Below, in pieces: positions 48,108 to 58,226 of a stretch of 64,000 nt of DNA. The stretch is from Methylophilus methylotrophus DSM 46235 = ATCC 53528 (GTDB taxonomy: Bacteria > Pseudomonadota > Gammaproteobacteria > Burkholderiales > Methylophilaceae). Made by a program: the position numbers and the translations under genes. Position 1 is the first letter of the stretch, and every line of letters begins with the position of its first letter. Below the pieces are notes generated by a model. The model did no database searches, was not told where the DNA came from, and worked only from the letters and a program-made list of their open reading frames with translations. Where the stretch lies: the NCBI RefSeq assembly GCF_000378225.1, contig NZ_KB905144.1, positions 1 to 64,000 on the forward strand. The letters are read 5' to 3'.

Positions 48108-49214
48108 TTACTCCTCTGTGAAGGGAGCACTTTTGGCATAAGGTTTGGCAAGAGGCTCCCCTATAAACAAACCTTGCATGGGCCACTTGACGCTTTTCCA
48201 GTATGCTTCCACCAGGGTTTCACCCGCCAGATAATGCCCTAATACGATTTGCGGATTGGGAAACTTCTGCCAATAATTACATGGCTCGGAAACGGTGCCA
48301 TAGCTACCTGTCACGCCCGCATCCAGCCAGCGGCTAGCTGGCATCTGCGTATTGTAACTGCCCAACACCCCTCCTGCTGAAGTCAGATGATCGGCAATCG
48401 CACCCGGCAAATAGCTATTGGTCAGCATGTAATCCACCTGTTTTTGACCGGTGAAATAAAACATGACCGCAGACTGCTTTTCAATCGCTTCCTGGCTCAA
48501 GGTATGCAAAGTCAGTTTTTTGGATTTAATGGTCATGCCATCTTGCGGAAAAAAAGGTTCACGTGGCTTGGAGCGCGCCGCATCACGTGTTTTAAGAAAA
48601 TAACCATCCGCCTCATTAAGGCTAAACTCACTGAGCACCCCGCGATCAATGAGAGCCTTGGCAGCCTCTACACTGGTAATCGGCAACAGCATGGACAACC
48701 GCAGATGATGGTCTGCCCATGGCCGCAATGACGCGCTGTTAAAGTAAGGGCTGTCGCGGCCTGGATCACAGGTTTTACGGCACTGATTGAGATCCAGACC
48801 TAATGTCAGGGCGCTGGTCAGGCTGTTGCATTGCACAGCAAAAGGTGTACGCCAAACCAGTAGCAACACTTGCTGGTGGGTCAGTTTGGCGTCCAGTTGC
48901 GTTTTCAGGGATTCAAATTCCGCGACGCTCAGTGCATCCTTGGCATGCCTGGGTAACTCCACCCCAATCAGGTTTTCTATCGGCACTTGCCTGGCCTGCA
49001 AATAATAGCGGGCAACTTCTTCACTCTGTGCATCGTTAATGTTGTAAATCACCGCCACATCTTCAGGCTTTAACAGGGAAGGCCTGGACAAGATTTTTTT
49101 ACTGACATCCCCTGCGCCCGCCATCACCTGGGTGGCAAAACAGATCAAACCCAGCCCAATCCAGAGACCCACTTTTGCTCCGTACACTTTTGCTCCGTAC
49201 TTAGCCACATCCAT
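48108..49214 (-). CDS. TIGR03790 family secreted protein
   Basis: 368 residues with a signal peptide ending near VMAGAGD. The segment VAVIYNINDAQSEEVARYYLQARQVP and NLIGVELPR mark the TIGR03790 family, whose function is unknown. The N-terminus has the unit YGAKV twice (49171-49200 is a perfect 15-base tandem duplication). Four Cys in the mature part (such as CRKTC) could form disulfides. Confidence 0.8.
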   Translation of the reverse strand: MDVAKYGAKVYGAKVGLWIGLGLICFATQVMAGAGDVSKKILSRPSLLKPEDVAVIYNINDAQSEEVARYYLQARQVPIENLIGVELPRHAKDALSVAEFESLKTQLDAKLTHQQVLLLVWRTPFAVQCNSLTSALTLGLDLNQCRKTCDPGRDSPYFNSASLRPWADHHLRLSMLLPITSVEAAKALIDRGVLSEFSLNEADGYFLKTRDAARSKPREPFFPQDGMTIKSKKLTLHTLSQEAIEKQSAVMFYFTGQKQVDYMLTNSYLPGAIADHLTSAGGVLGSYNTQMPASRWLDAGVTGSYGTVSEPCNYWQKFPNPQIVLGHYLAGETLVEAYWKSVKWPMQGLFIGEPLAKPYAKSAPFTEE

Positions 49215-49321
49215 TCACTCAACACTCCATAGCGATTGCAAAGATATCACTCTGGCATACAAACCAGCGTAAAATTCCATCATATCCCAGATTCAACTGA
49301 TTACATGAAATGAGGTGAACG

Positions 49322-50029
49322 ATGGCAATTCAAACGACGGCAGCACAAACGATTTTAATCACTGGTGCCAATCGTGGTATCGGACTGGAATATGTAAAGC
49401 AATATGCCGAAAGTGGCAGCCAGGTATACGCCACTGTGAGAGACCCCGCCCAGGCAACATCATTGCAGCAACTGGCTGCCGAGTACTCCAACGTAGTGGT
49501 ATTAACACTGGATGTGGCTGACATCACCACCATCCGCGACCTGGCCGGCCAATTGTCCGCCATTACCGTGGATATTTTAATCAGTAACGCAGGCATCTAT
49601 CCTGAAAGCAGATTTGGCAAAACAGATCCACAGGCCTGGTTGCATGCGTTTCAGGTCAACACCCTGACGACCTATTACCTGGCAGAAGCCTTCTTGCCCC
49701 AACTTAGGCGCGCCAGTCAGGCCAAATTAATTGCCATGACCAGCAAGATGGGTAGCATAGAAGACAACAGCAGTGGTGGTGAATACATTTACCGCAGCAG
49801 CAAAACGGCCTTGAACATGGTTGTCAAAAGCCTGGCCCTGGACTTGAAGGAATTCAATATTGCGGTCGCAGCACTTCACCCAGGCTGGGTACGCACAGAT
49901 ATGGGCGGCCCGAATGGACTAATTGACACGACAACCAGTGTGCGCGGGTTGCGGCAGGTGATCGAACATCTAACTTGCGAGCAATCTGGCCAGTTTATTG
50001 CCTATGATAGCAATCTGATTCCATGGTAA
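49322..50029 (+). CDS. short-chain dehydrogenase/reductase
   Basis: 235 residues. Cofactor motif TGANRGIG (about 14-21), LISNAGIYPE near 88 and the catalytic YxxxK in YRSSKTALN near 158. The substrate is unknown. It is divergent from the TIGR03790 gene and convergent with the FemAB-like gene. A GAGG element lies a few bases before the ATG. Confidence 0.88.
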   Translation: MAIQTTAAQTILITGANRGIGLEYVKQYAESGSQVYATVRDPAQATSLQQLAAEYSNVVVLTLDVADITTIRDLAGQLSAITVDILISNAGIYPESRFGKTDPQAWLHAFQVNTLTTYYLAEAFLPQLRRASQAKLIAMTSKMGSIEDNSSGGEYIYRSSKTALNMVVKSLALDLKEFNIAVAALHPGWVRTDMGGPNGLIDTTTSVRGLRQVIEHLTCEQSGQFIAYDSNLIPW

Positions 50030-50045
50030 TGCTTGGCCGTAAAAC

Positions 50046-51206
50046 TTAAGCGGGCGAGGACGTGACTTTATAGGGACTACGCTCTTCGAGTTCGTCCACG
50101 TAATGTTGCATCGTTCCCGCCTCGCGTGCCAGGAAACGGGCCACGCTTTGGTGAAAATCAGCATGGTTTAAATAATGGTAAGAACAGGTAGGGTAAGGCG
50201 CAAAACCACGCGCCAGTTTATGCACCCCCTGCGCACCGCCTTCAAAATAGCGGATGCCATGGCGGATACAAAACAGCTGTGGCTGGTAGTAACACAGTTC
50301 AAAATGCAGGCAGGATATCTCGCGCAGGCTACCCCAGTATCGGCCATATAATGTGTCGCTGCCTAATATACACAAGCTGGTCGCAACATCATCGCCATTT
50401 TGCGCCGCGATAAACAGCCTGAACTGTTCTGGCATGTCGCGGCTGATCTGCTCAAAAAAAGCCAGCGGCAAATAAGGACTGCTGCCATGCCGATAATAGG
50501 TATTGCAGTAGCATTGATAAAATAAGGCCAGCTCTGCCTTGCTCACGTCATGACCATTGACCTCACGGCAAGACACGCCTTGCTGGGAGACTTTATTGCG
50601 CTCCTGGCGGATTTTCTTGCGTTTGTCGCGGCTGAGTAAGGCGAGAAATGTTTCCCAATCCGGGTAACCCGCATTCTCCCAACGGAATTGCACCCCGTTA
50701 CGCCGTAACCAGTTGGCGTCTGCACATTCACTGGCGGATATCGGGTCAGGGAACAATACATGCGCACCAGACAACCCATGTTCTTGGCATAAGGCCCGCA
50801 TGTGCGACAACATGGCTGATCCCAGCGCTTGTGGGTTGGCATAGCGAGGATGCATCAGTAATCTCGGGCCTGTCACTGGGGAAAATGGAATGGCGGAAAT
50901 CAGCTTGGGATAATATTGCCCCCCCGCTTGTTCATAGGCATCCGCCCAGGACCAGTCGAATACATACTCCCCATAAGAATGTGTTTTGAGGTAACAAGGC
51001 GCAGCAGCTAGCAATTGCTCGCCATCAAACACTGCCAAATGATAGGGAATCCAACCGGTTTGCTCGCCCACAGCAGCTGATGATTCAAAGGCAAACAAAA
51101 ACCGGTAATCCAGCATGGGATGATGTCCGGCCACTGCCTGCCAGGCGACAGGTGAGATTTCCTGCAATCCGCGATACCAGACAAACGATAACTGGCTGAT
51201 ATCCAT
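50046..51206 (-). CDS. FemAB/GNAT-like protein (DUF482, PF04339)
   Basis: 386 residues, the family's usual length. Marks: HLAVFDGEQLLAAAPCYLKTHSYGEYVFDWSWADAYE split here as HSYGEYVFDWSWADAY (about 80-95), FSPVTGPRLL, and the C-terminal FEGGAQGVHKLARGF. The fold is acyl-CoA N-acyltransferase-like. The reaction is not known for this family; an amino-acyl or acetyl transfer is inferred. Confidence 0.85.
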   Translation of the reverse strand: MDISQLSFVWYRGLQEISPVAWQAVAGHHPMLDYRFLFAFESSAAVGEQTGWIPYHLAVFDGEQLLAAAPCYLKTHSYGEYVFDWSWADAYEQAGGQYYPKLISAIPFSPVTGPRLLMHPRYANPQALGSAMLSHMRALCQEHGLSGAHVLFPDPISASECADANWLRRNGVQFRWENAGYPDWETFLALLSRDKRKKIRQERNKVSQQGVSCREVNGHDVSKAELALFYQCYCNTYYRHGSSPYLPLAFFEQISRDMPEQFRLFIAAQNGDDVATSLCILGSDTLYGRYWGSLREISCLHFELCYYQPQLFCIRHGIRYFEGGAQGVHKLARGFAPYPTCSYHYLNHADFHQSVARFLAREAGTMQHYVDELEERSPYKVTSSPA

Positions 51207-51289
51207 GCTTGCTTAGCAGAAGAGAAAAGAGGCGCCAGATGGCGGACACGCCTCAATAGCCGTTGGCATGTGGTAAAGAAGCATTCACG

Positions 51290-51913
51290 CTAGCTAGGAT
51301 GTTTGCGTACGGCCGAAACGTCCTTGCTGCTGGAGCTTGCAGAACTATTGGCAGGAATGACTGATGAAGTGGACTTGGATTTTATTCTGGACCGCGTGTC
51401 AATGTCTGAGTCACTGACGATACTTTGCTGGGCTTCGCTTTTGGCTTCCGCTTCCCGTTGCCTTTCCACCATCTTGGCATAAGCAGTCTCAAGCTCATCC
51501 AGCGTAATCACCCCATTGTTATCGAGATCTACATAGGAAAAATGGCGGGCGACCTGCGGCAAACACAGCGTAGCCTCTTCACGGTCCAGTGAATCATCAT
51601 TATCGCGGTTACATTCATTAAAACGCTGCGAAATGCTGTCATGCATAGCCTTGCGTTTTTGCAACATGAGTTGGTGGTCAGGGTCTGTATTGCGTGCGTA
51701 ATCAGACAATGCCTTGCGCAAGCGTGCGCGGTCCTCCGGACTAAAATTATGCTCCAGGGTTTTGGAGAGGCCGACATCATCATTCTCTATAACGCGACTA
51801 TCCGTGAGCCGGATAGGTAATTTGAGATCTGCAAATACAGGGAATGCCAGCAACATGAGTGTTGTCAGCAAAAACACATGCTTCAAATGTCTGATCGCTC
51901 TAAATATCCACAT
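51290..51913 (-). CDS. secreted EF-hand protein
   Basis: 207 residues from ATG 51913, chosen because it opens a signal peptide (about 1-27, ending VFAD); a longer frame from 52072 has no such feature. Two EF-hand loops are visible: NRDNDDSLDREE (about 115-126) and DLDNNGVITLDE (about 145-156), both with the Asp/Asn and Glu ligands for calcium. The C-terminal 50 residues are Ser/Lys-rich and disordered. Partner unknown. Confidence 0.8.
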   Translation of the reverse strand: MWIFRAIRHLKHVFLLTTLMLLAFPVFADLKLPIRLTDSRVIENDDVGLSKTLEHNFSPEDRARLRKALSDYARNTDPDHQLMLQKRKAMHDSISQRFNECNRDNDDSLDREEATLCLPQVARHFSYVDLDNNGVITLDELETAYAKMVERQREAEAKSEAQQSIVSDSDIDTRSRIKSKSTSSVIPANSSASSSSKDVSAVRKHPS

Positions 51914-52131
51914 CCAAACGTAATACCTTACTGCCGTTTCACCAGGACTTCTTTTTAAACAACCGTTTTCAAAAGTGAAACTAGCATGATTAACATGGCT
52001 GATATTGCCTGAGTTTGTCTCAGGCGGCTTACCATAGCGCAAATATGGCCGCTCAATCCACTTATTTAACACAAAATAGCACTTTGTTCAAAGCGGTTTC
52101 GCGATTTTGAGCAAAGCATCATGCATCATGA

Positions 52132-52181
52132 TTGTAACTGCAATATTTCATCGCTGACGCTATTTGTAACCAAGTTGTAAC
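52132..52181 (+). promoter_or_regulatory. OmpR-like TTGTAAC direct repeats
   Basis: TTGTAAC occurs at 52132, 52164 and 52175. The spacings of 32 and 11 bases place them on one face of the helix. The word matches the GTAAC core of enterobacterial OmpR boxes. They lie just upstream of the candidate ompR promoter, suggesting autoregulation. Binding is inference. Confidence 0.5.
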
Positions 52182-52190
52182 TGCTCCCAC

Positions 52191-52219
52191 TTCATGCCCG
52201 TCAGAGCTTAGAGTATAAT
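52191..52219 (+). promoter_or_regulatory. candidate ompR promoter
   Basis: A consensus TATAAT (52214-52219) is 17 bases downstream of a weak -35 TTCATG (52191-52196). A weak -35 fits an activator-dependent promoter. Confidence 0.5.
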
Positions 52220-52331
52220 TATTAACAATAAGTTTACGGCCCCGCCGTTTTCCCCTGTCCAATATCAGGTCAGCCTGATAGCAATCTAGTGCGTTAACAA
52301 GCACGCCCGCTTCTGTGTAAAAAGGTACGTA

Positions 52332-53057
52332 ATGGCAGAACAGTTAAAAAAAATCTTGATGGTCGATGATGATTTGCGTATGCGAGAGCTATTACAGCGC
52401 TACCTCACAGAACAAGGATTCAATATCAAATCGGTTTCCGATGGCAAGGAAATGGACAAGGCCATGTCTGCCGAGAGTTTTGATTTATTGATTCTCGACC
52501 TCATGCTACCGGGTGAAGATGGCCTGGCGATTTGCCGCCGCCTGCGTGGCTCTAACCATCTCACACCCATCATCATGCTCACCGCTCGCGGCGACGAAGT
52601 TGACCGTATCGTTGGTCTGGAAATGGGGGCAGATGATTACCTGCCAAAACCGTTTAACCCACGTGAACTGCTTGCCCGTATCAACGCTGTGTTACGTCGC
52701 CACGAAATCACGCCCAAGACCGCGACAGAAGAAAAGACGTCAGCCTTCCAGTTCGGCGACTTTGTGTTTGATACCAATACCCGCAGTCTCACCAAAAATG
52801 GCGCACCTATTACGATTACCAGTGGTGAATTCACCCTATTAAAAGTGTTTACCGAACACCCGCGCCAGCCACTGTCCCGTGACCGCCTGATGCAACTGGC
52901 CCGCGGGCGCGAACTGGATGTATTTGATCGAAGCATAGATGTACAAGTGTCACGCCTGCGCCGAATTATTGAGCCCGATCCAGCACACCCTCGTTATCTG
53001 CAAACCATGTGGGGCTTTGGTTATGTGTTCATCCCGGATGGCGAAGCGCCACAATAA
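52332..53057 (+). CDS. ompR: response regulator OmpR
   Basis: 241 residues. Receiver domain: acidic VDDD near 12, phospho-Asp in LILDLMLPGEDG near 58, Lys in YLPKPFNPRELL near 107. Winged-helix DNA-binding domain near 135-235 with SGEFTLLKVF, RSIDVQVSRLRRIIE and TMWGFGYVF. The E. coli OmpR-type sequence ARGRELDVFDRSIDVQ supports OmpR over PhoB. envZ follows 24 bases on. Confidence 0.93.
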   Translation: MAEQLKKILMVDDDLRMRELLQRYLTEQGFNIKSVSDGKEMDKAMSAESFDLLILDLMLPGEDGLAICRRLRGSNHLTPIIMLTARGDEVDRIVGLEMGADDYLPKPFNPRELLARINAVLRRHEITPKTATEEKTSAFQFGDFVFDTNTRSLTKNGAPITITSGEFTLLKVFTEHPRQPLSRDRLMQLARGRELDVFDRSIDVQVSRLRRIIEPDPAHPRYLQTMWGFGYVFIPDGEAPQ

Positions 53058-53081
53058 CCCTCTGTCTCCGCCCTAGCCCCA

Positions 53082-54395
53082 GTGCGTTTACTGCCCCGCA
53101 GACTGCTGTCCAGAATCATGTTACTGATTGCCATTTTGCTGGCCGTCAGTATTTACGCATCGCTTAAAATATTTGATTACTTTGATCGCGAACCGCGTGC
53201 TACGGCGGCAGCCCTGCAGGCCGTCACCATTGTGAACTATACCCGCGCATCGCTGATTGCCTCACATGAAAACCGTCGCCTGGCACTTCTATCAGAGCTG
53301 TCCGGGCGTGAAGGCGTACGTGTTTATGCTGCAGACTTTTTGGAAGATATTGAGCCCTTACCGGCAGATCCTTTCATTAACCTGGTGGCGCTCAAAATCC
53401 GTGAACGGCTGGGCGAAGAAACCATTATCACTGTCAACCATTACGATATCCCTGGCTTGTGGATCAGCTTTAATCTCGGCCAGGATGATTTCTGGGTCGT
53501 GATCCCAAAAATCCAGGTGGATCGCCCCTTTCCCTGGCATTGGCTGGGATGGGCCGCCGTGGTCGGCTTGCTGTCATTAGTGGGGGGGTATTTGCTGACA
53601 GCCCGCATCAACCGGCCGCTGACCATGCTGGTACATGCCGCAGAACGGCTACGTAATGGCGAGCCTGCGCCCAAACTGCCAGTAGATAGCGTGGAAGAAC
53701 TACGCGAAGTGACACACACCTTTAACGAAATGGCGGAATCCCTGGCACGCCTGGATGCAGAACGTACTTTGCTGCTGGCAGGTGTATCGCACGATATCCG
53801 CACGCCGCTAGCACGCCTGCGGCTGGCAATAGAAATGCTACCGCAAGAAGCCGACTATATGAAACAGGGCATGATTGAAGACATTTCCGATATGGACAAT
53901 ATCATCCACCAGTTTCTGGATTTTGTGCGCGGTGTGGAAGGCGAGCCCACACGCATGATGGACATTAACGACTTGCTTAACGCCCTGGCGGAACGGCAAC
54001 GTCGTGCTGGCCGTGAGCTTAAAATCTCATTAGGACCCAAATACTTTATCCCCATTCGTCCACTGGCCATGCAACGACTGCTCGACAATCTGGTTGGCAA
54101 CGCCTATAACTATGGCAAAGGTAAGGTCGAGGTGCGCAGCCAGGTGATGGCCGACAAGATTGTGATCAGCGTGCTCGACAATGGACCCGGCATTCCTCCC
54201 GAACACGCAGAGCGCTTACTTCGCCCATTTGAGCGTATGGATAGCGCACGAAACAAATATGAAGGAGGCAGTGGCTTAGGATTAGCCATCTGCAACCGCA
54301 TTGCCGCCTTGCATGGCGGCCAGCTGGCACTGCTTAACCGGCCTGAAGGCGGACTGGAAGCCCGACTTTCGCTACCTATTCTGCCGAATACCTGA
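53082..54395 (+). CDS. envZ: osmosensor histidine kinase EnvZ
   Basis: 437 residues from GTG 53082. Two membrane segments (about 9-27 and 148-170) bracket a periplasmic domain. HAMP (LTARINRPLTMLV), then HisKA with LLAGVSHDIRTPLARLRLAIEM (His near 235), and HATPase NLVGNAYNYGKG, VLDNGPGI, GGSGLGLAICNRI. The SHDIRTPLARLR form is the EnvZ type. Pairs with ompR; convergent with cysG. Confidence 0.92.
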   Translation: MRLLPRRLLSRIMLLIAILLAVSIYASLKIFDYFDREPRATAAALQAVTIVNYTRASLIASHENRRLALLSELSGREGVRVYAADFLEDIEPLPADPFINLVALKIRERLGEETIITVNHYDIPGLWISFNLGQDDFWVVIPKIQVDRPFPWHWLGWAAVVGLLSLVGGYLLTARINRPLTMLVHAAERLRNGEPAPKLPVDSVEELREVTHTFNEMAESLARLDAERTLLLAGVSHDIRTPLARLRLAIEMLPQEADYMKQGMIEDISDMDNIIHQFLDFVRGVEGEPTRMMDINDLLNALAERQRRAGRELKISLGPKYFIPIRPLAMQRLLDNLVGNAYNYGKGKVEVRSQVMADKIVISVLDNGPGIPPEHAERLLRPFERMDSARNKYEGGSGLGLAICNRIAALHGGQLALLNRPEGGLEARLSLPILPNT

Positions 54396-54398
54396 TCT

Positions 54399-55787
54399 TT
54401 ATTCAGTCGGCGTAAACCAGTTGAGGCGTGACCTCAACTTCACCACTTCACCAATGATCGTCAGGCTAGGCGGCTTCAACCCGGCTGCCGCAACATCTGC
54501 AGCCAGATGCTGTAGCGTAGACTCCACTACCCGCTGCTTCTGCGTAGTACCCTGCTGGATCACTGCCGCCGGCATCTCTGGCGACACGCCTTGTGCAATC
54601 AGCTTGCTGCAAATCTGCTCCAGACCCACCAGCCCCATATAAATCACCACGGTTTGCTTGGGGCGTGCCATGGCTTGCCAATCGAGGTCTATGGTGCCAT
54701 CTTTAAGATGGCCGGTAATAAACAAACAGGCCTGGGCATAGTCCCTGTGCGTGAGTGGAATCCCGGCATAACTCGAAACCCCATTGGCCGCCGTGATACC
54801 TGGCACCACCTGGAATGGCACACCATGCTGCATCAGCGTCTCAATCTCTTCGCCGCCCCTGCCAAAAATAAACGGGTCGCCGCCTTTTAAGCGCAACACC
54901 CGCTTGCCCTCCAGCGCCAGCTTGGCCAGTAAGGCATTAATCTCTTCTTGCGGCAAAGTGTGTTGGTCACGTGACTTGCCGACATACACCAGCTCCGCAT
55001 CCCGGCGTACCAACTCCATCACCTCTTTGCTCACCAGCTTGTCATACACGCACACATCGCATTGCTGCATCAGCCGCAAGGCTCTAAAGGTTAGTAAATC
55101 GGGATCCCCCGGACCACCGCCCACCAGGTACACCTCGCCGCGCGTGGGAGCATCCTGCTGCTGACTTAACAACTCCCCCAACAATTCACGCGCCGCCTGC
55201 TCCTGCCCAGACAACACGCGCTCCACCAGCGGACCATTCAACACATCCTCCCAGAATCGGCGCCGCGCGGGCAGATTGGAAAATTTGGCTTTCACCTGGT
55301 CGCGAAACTCTCCCGCAATGGCGGCAATGCGGCCATAAGCCGCGGGCAGCATGGTTTCGATTTTGCTACGAATATGCCGCGCCAACACCGGCGCATTGCC
55401 TTCACTCGAAATCGCGATCACCACCGGACTACGGTCGATCACTGAACCCATGGTAAACGTGCATAACGCAGGCGCATCGACAACATTCACAGGGATTTTC
55501 AGGCGTTTGGCCGCTACTGACACCGCCTCATTGACCGCCTCATCATCGGTGGCAGCAATCACCAGACACGCACTGCTCAGCTGTTCGGCATGAAACTCAG
55601 CAGGCACGTAGTCAATTTCTCCCTGGGCATGCATCTCCCGCAATTCTTCGCACAACTCGGGCGAAATCACGGTGACCTGTCCTTGCGCCTTGCGTAACAT
55701 GATCACCTTGCGCGTCGCGACATCGCCACCGCCGATGACGATACAAGGGCGTTGCGCAATATTGAAAAAGATCGGTAAAGCTTGCAT
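54399..55787 (-). CDS. cysG: siroheme synthase CysG
   Basis: 462 residues, a fusion. The N-terminal precorrin-2 dehydrogenase/ferrochelatase part has VIGGGDVATRKVIMLRKA (about 17-34) and NVVDAPALCTF. The C-terminal uroporphyrinogen-III methyltransferase part has VYLVGGGPGDPDLLTFRALR, LKGGDPFIFGRGGEE and the late YMGLVGLEQ. Makes siroheme for sulfite and nitrite reductase. It is convergent with envZ. Confidence 0.95.
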   Translation of the reverse strand: MQALPIFFNIAQRPCIVIGGGDVATRKVIMLRKAQGQVTVISPELCEELREMHAQGEIDYVPAEFHAEQLSSACLVIAATDDEAVNEAVSVAAKRLKIPVNVVDAPALCTFTMGSVIDRSPVVIAISSEGNAPVLARHIRSKIETMLPAAYGRIAAIAGEFRDQVKAKFSNLPARRRFWEDVLNGPLVERVLSGQEQAARELLGELLSQQQDAPTRGEVYLVGGGPGDPDLLTFRALRLMQQCDVCVYDKLVSKEVMELVRRDAELVYVGKSRDQHTLPQEEINALLAKLALEGKRVLRLKGGDPFIFGRGGEEIETLMQHGVPFQVVPGITAANGVSSYAGIPLTHRDYAQACLFITGHLKDGTIDLDWQAMARPKQTVVIYMGLVGLEQICSKLIAQGVSPEMPAAVIQQGTTQKQRVVESTLQHLAADVAAAGLKPPSLTIIGEVVKLRSRLNWFTPTE

Positions 55788-55898
55788 GCAGAGAAGGCTT
55801 CGATAAGAAAAGTGTATTTTACCGCAGTCCGTTGTCTTGGCTGGGGTTTCCCCTGCAAATACGCTAAAATACTGTTTTTGTGAGAAATTTAGCGTTCA

Positions 55899-57236
55899 AT
55901 GAAGCACGAGAGCGGAAAAAAGATATTCATTAAATCGTTTGGTTGCCAAATGAACGAATACGATGCGTCACGTATGATAGACCTGATGCGCGAGCATGAA
56001 GGCATGACGCAAACCGAGAACATGGAAGAAGCAGATGTGATCCTGCTGAATACCTGTTCAGTCCGCGAAAAAGCAGAAGACAAGGTGTTTAGCCATCTCG
56101 GCCGCATGATCCCGCTCAAAGAAAAAAATCCCAACCTGGTGATTGGGGTTGGCGGCTGCGTGGCCAGCCAGGAAGGCGAAGCCATCATTCAGCGCGCGCC
56201 CTATGTCGATGTGGTGTTCGGCCCGCAAACTCTGCACCGTCTGCCAGAGCTGATCAAAGCAAAACAGGCTGCCGACAAGCCGCAGGTAGACATTGCCTTC
56301 CCTGAGATTGAAAAGTTTGACCATTTGCCGCCCCCTCGCGTCGAAGGGGCCACCGCCTTCTTAAGCATTATGGAAGGCTGCAGCAAATATTGTAGCTTTT
56401 GCGTAGTGCCTTACACCCGTGGCGAAGAGTTCTCGCGTCCGTTTGAAGACGTCATTACCGAGGCGATTCAGTTGGCTGAGCAAGGCGTCAAAGAGATCAC
56501 GCTACTCGGCCAGAACGTGAACGCCTACCGCGTGCCTTATCAAGGCATTGAAGCCGATTTGCCACTATTGATTGAAACCATCGCAGAAATCCCGCAAATC
56601 GAGCGTATCCGCTACACCACCAGCCACCCGAATGAAATGAGTGAGCGTCTGATTGCGTGCCATGCGACGGTGCCCAAGCTGTCCAACCAATTGCACCTGC
56701 CAGTACAGGCAGGCAGCGACCGCATTTTAATGGCCATGAAACGCAACTACACGGTCTTGCAATACAAAGGCCTGATCCGCAAGCTGAAAGCGGCCAATCC
56801 GGCCCTGACCATCACCAGCGACATCATTGTCGGCTTTCCTGGTGAAACCGAAAAAGACTTTCAGGCCACGCTCAAACTCATGCGCGATGTCGGTTTTGAT
56901 TACAGCTTTAGCTTTTTATACAGCCCCCGCCCCGGCACCCCAGCCAGCTACCTGCCCGACGAAACACCGCAAGCAAACAAAGCGGCCTGGCTTAAGCAGC
57001 TGCAAACCGAAAACGAAGCGAATGGCGATGCGATCAGCCGCGCCATGCTGGGCACGGTGCAACGTGTGCTAATTGATGGACCATCATGGAAAGACCCTAA
57101 CCTGCTGGCGGGTAAAACCGACAACGGCCGCGTGGTAGATATTGCTGCCGATGCACGTTTTATCCATCAAATGGTCCAAGTAAAAATTACCGACGTCTAT
57201 AACCCCAAACGCCTGGTCGGCGAAATAGTGAATTAA
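55899..57236 (+). CDS. miaB: tRNA-2-methylthio-N6-dimethylallyladenosine synthase
   Basis: 445 residues. Radical-SAM enzyme adding a methylthio group to i6A37. The N-terminal UPF0004 Cys cluster is in [27 protein letters not shown] and [11 protein letters not shown]; the radical-SAM motif is [18 protein letters not shown] near 155; a TRAM domain closes the protein. phoH starts two bases after its stop. Confidence 0.97.
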   Translation: MKHESGKKIFIKSFGCQMNEYDASRMIDLMREHEGMTQTENMEEADVILLNTCSVREKAEDKVFSHLGRMIPLKEKNPNLVIGVGGCVASQEGEAIIQRAPYVDVVFGPQTLHRLPELIKAKQAADKPQVDIAFPEIEKFDHLPPPRVEGATAFLSIMEGCSKYCSFCVVPYTRGEEFSRPFEDVITEAIQLAEQGVKEITLLGQNVNAYRVPYQGIEADLPLLIETIAEIPQIERIRYTTSHPNEMSERLIACHATVPKLSNQLHLPVQAGSDRILMAMKRNYTVLQYKGLIRKLKAANPALTITSDIIVGFPGETEKDFQATLKLMRDVGFDYSFSFLYSPRPGTPASYLPDETPQANKAAWLKQLQTENEANGDAISRAMLGTVQRVLIDGPSWKDPNLLAGKTDNGRVVDIAADARFIHQMVQVKITDVYNPKRLVGEIVN

Positions 57237-57238
57237 GC

Positions 57239-58189
57239 ATGGAAATTACCCTCAGCCCTGAAGACAACCTGATGCTGGCCAACCTGTGTGGTCCGCTCGA
57301 TGAAAATATCCGCCAACTCGCCAATGGCCTGGATATCGACATCAACCGCCGTGGCAGCACGTTCTACCTAAGCGGCACGCAAACCAATATGCGCCTGGGC
57401 GTACAAATGCTAGAGAATTTTTATGCACGCTCAAAAAAGCCGATTGAGCTTGAAGATATTCAACTCGGTCTGGTAGAGATCGACAAACTGAAACCTGAAG
57501 AAGTCGCCAGCAGTGCCATGCCTGTACTGATGACGCGACGCGGCGACCTGCATGGTCGCACCCCGCGCCAGGTCAGCTACTTGCAACAGATACAAGACCA
57601 TGACATCACTTTTGGCATCGGCCCAGCGGGTACAGGTAAAACCTATCTGGCTGTCGCCAGTGCAGTGGATGCCATGACCCGTGACCGCGTGAAAAGAATC
57701 GTATTAGTGCGCCCGGCCGTAGAAGCAGGCGAACGCCTGGGCTTCTTGCCCGGCGATTTAAATCAGAAAGTCGACCCCTACCTACGTCCGCTGTATGACG
57801 CCTTGTATGACTTGGCTGGTTATGACACCGTGAACAAAATGTTTGAACGCGGCGCGATTGAAGTCGCCCCGCTCGCTTATATGCGCGGCCGCACGCTCAA
57901 CCAGAGTTTTATTATTCTGGATGAAGCGCAAAACACTACGCCAGAGCAAATGAAAATGTTCTTAACCCGCATCGGCTTTGGCACCAAAGCCGTGATTACC
58001 GGCGACGTGACACAGATTGACCTGCAACGTCACCAGAAAAGTGGCTTGGTCGAAGCGCAAAAGATTCTCAAAGAAGTGAAAGGTATCGCCTTTACCCAGT
58101 TTATGTCTCAAGACGTGGTACGGCATCCGTTGGTGCAGAAAATTATTAATGCGTATGAGAAGTTTGAGCAGCACGCAGAAAAGAGCTAA
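57239..58189 (+). CDS. phoH: PhoH-family ATPase
   Basis: 316 residues. Walker A GPAGTGKTYLAV (about 131-142), Walker B FIILDEAQNTTPEQMKMFLTRIG near 223, and the PhoH segment LVRPAVEAGERLGFLPGDL. An N-terminal KH-like region precedes. Coupled to miaB. The usual third gene, ybeY, is missing here and found at 43075. Confidence 0.93.
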   Translation: MEITLSPEDNLMLANLCGPLDENIRQLANGLDIDINRRGSTFYLSGTQTNMRLGVQMLENFYARSKKPIELEDIQLGLVEIDKLKPEEVASSAMPVLMTRRGDLHGRTPRQVSYLQQIQDHDITFGIGPAGTGKTYLAVASAVDAMTRDRVKRIVLVRPAVEAGERLGFLPGDLNQKVDPYLRPLYDALYDLAGYDTVNKMFERGAIEVAPLAYMRGRTLNQSFIILDEAQNTTPEQMKMFLTRIGFGTKAVITGDVTQIDLQRHQKSGLVEAQKILKEVKGIAFTQFMSQDVVRHPLVQKIINAYEKFEQHAEKS

Positions 58190-58226
58190 TTTACCAGCAG
58201 TGTATGGTGGTGGCCATAATCACCAT

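Larger units (their letters stand above)
51914..52331. other. intergenic region upstream of ompR
   Basis: About 418 bases without a gene. The right half carries the OmpR-like repeats and the promoter listed separately; the left half shows no feature I can name. Confidence 0.5.

Noticed and set aside
58204-58226. Inverted repeat ATGGTG/CACCAT after phoH as terminator
   Set aside because: Only six pairs and no T-run; too weak to list as a feature.
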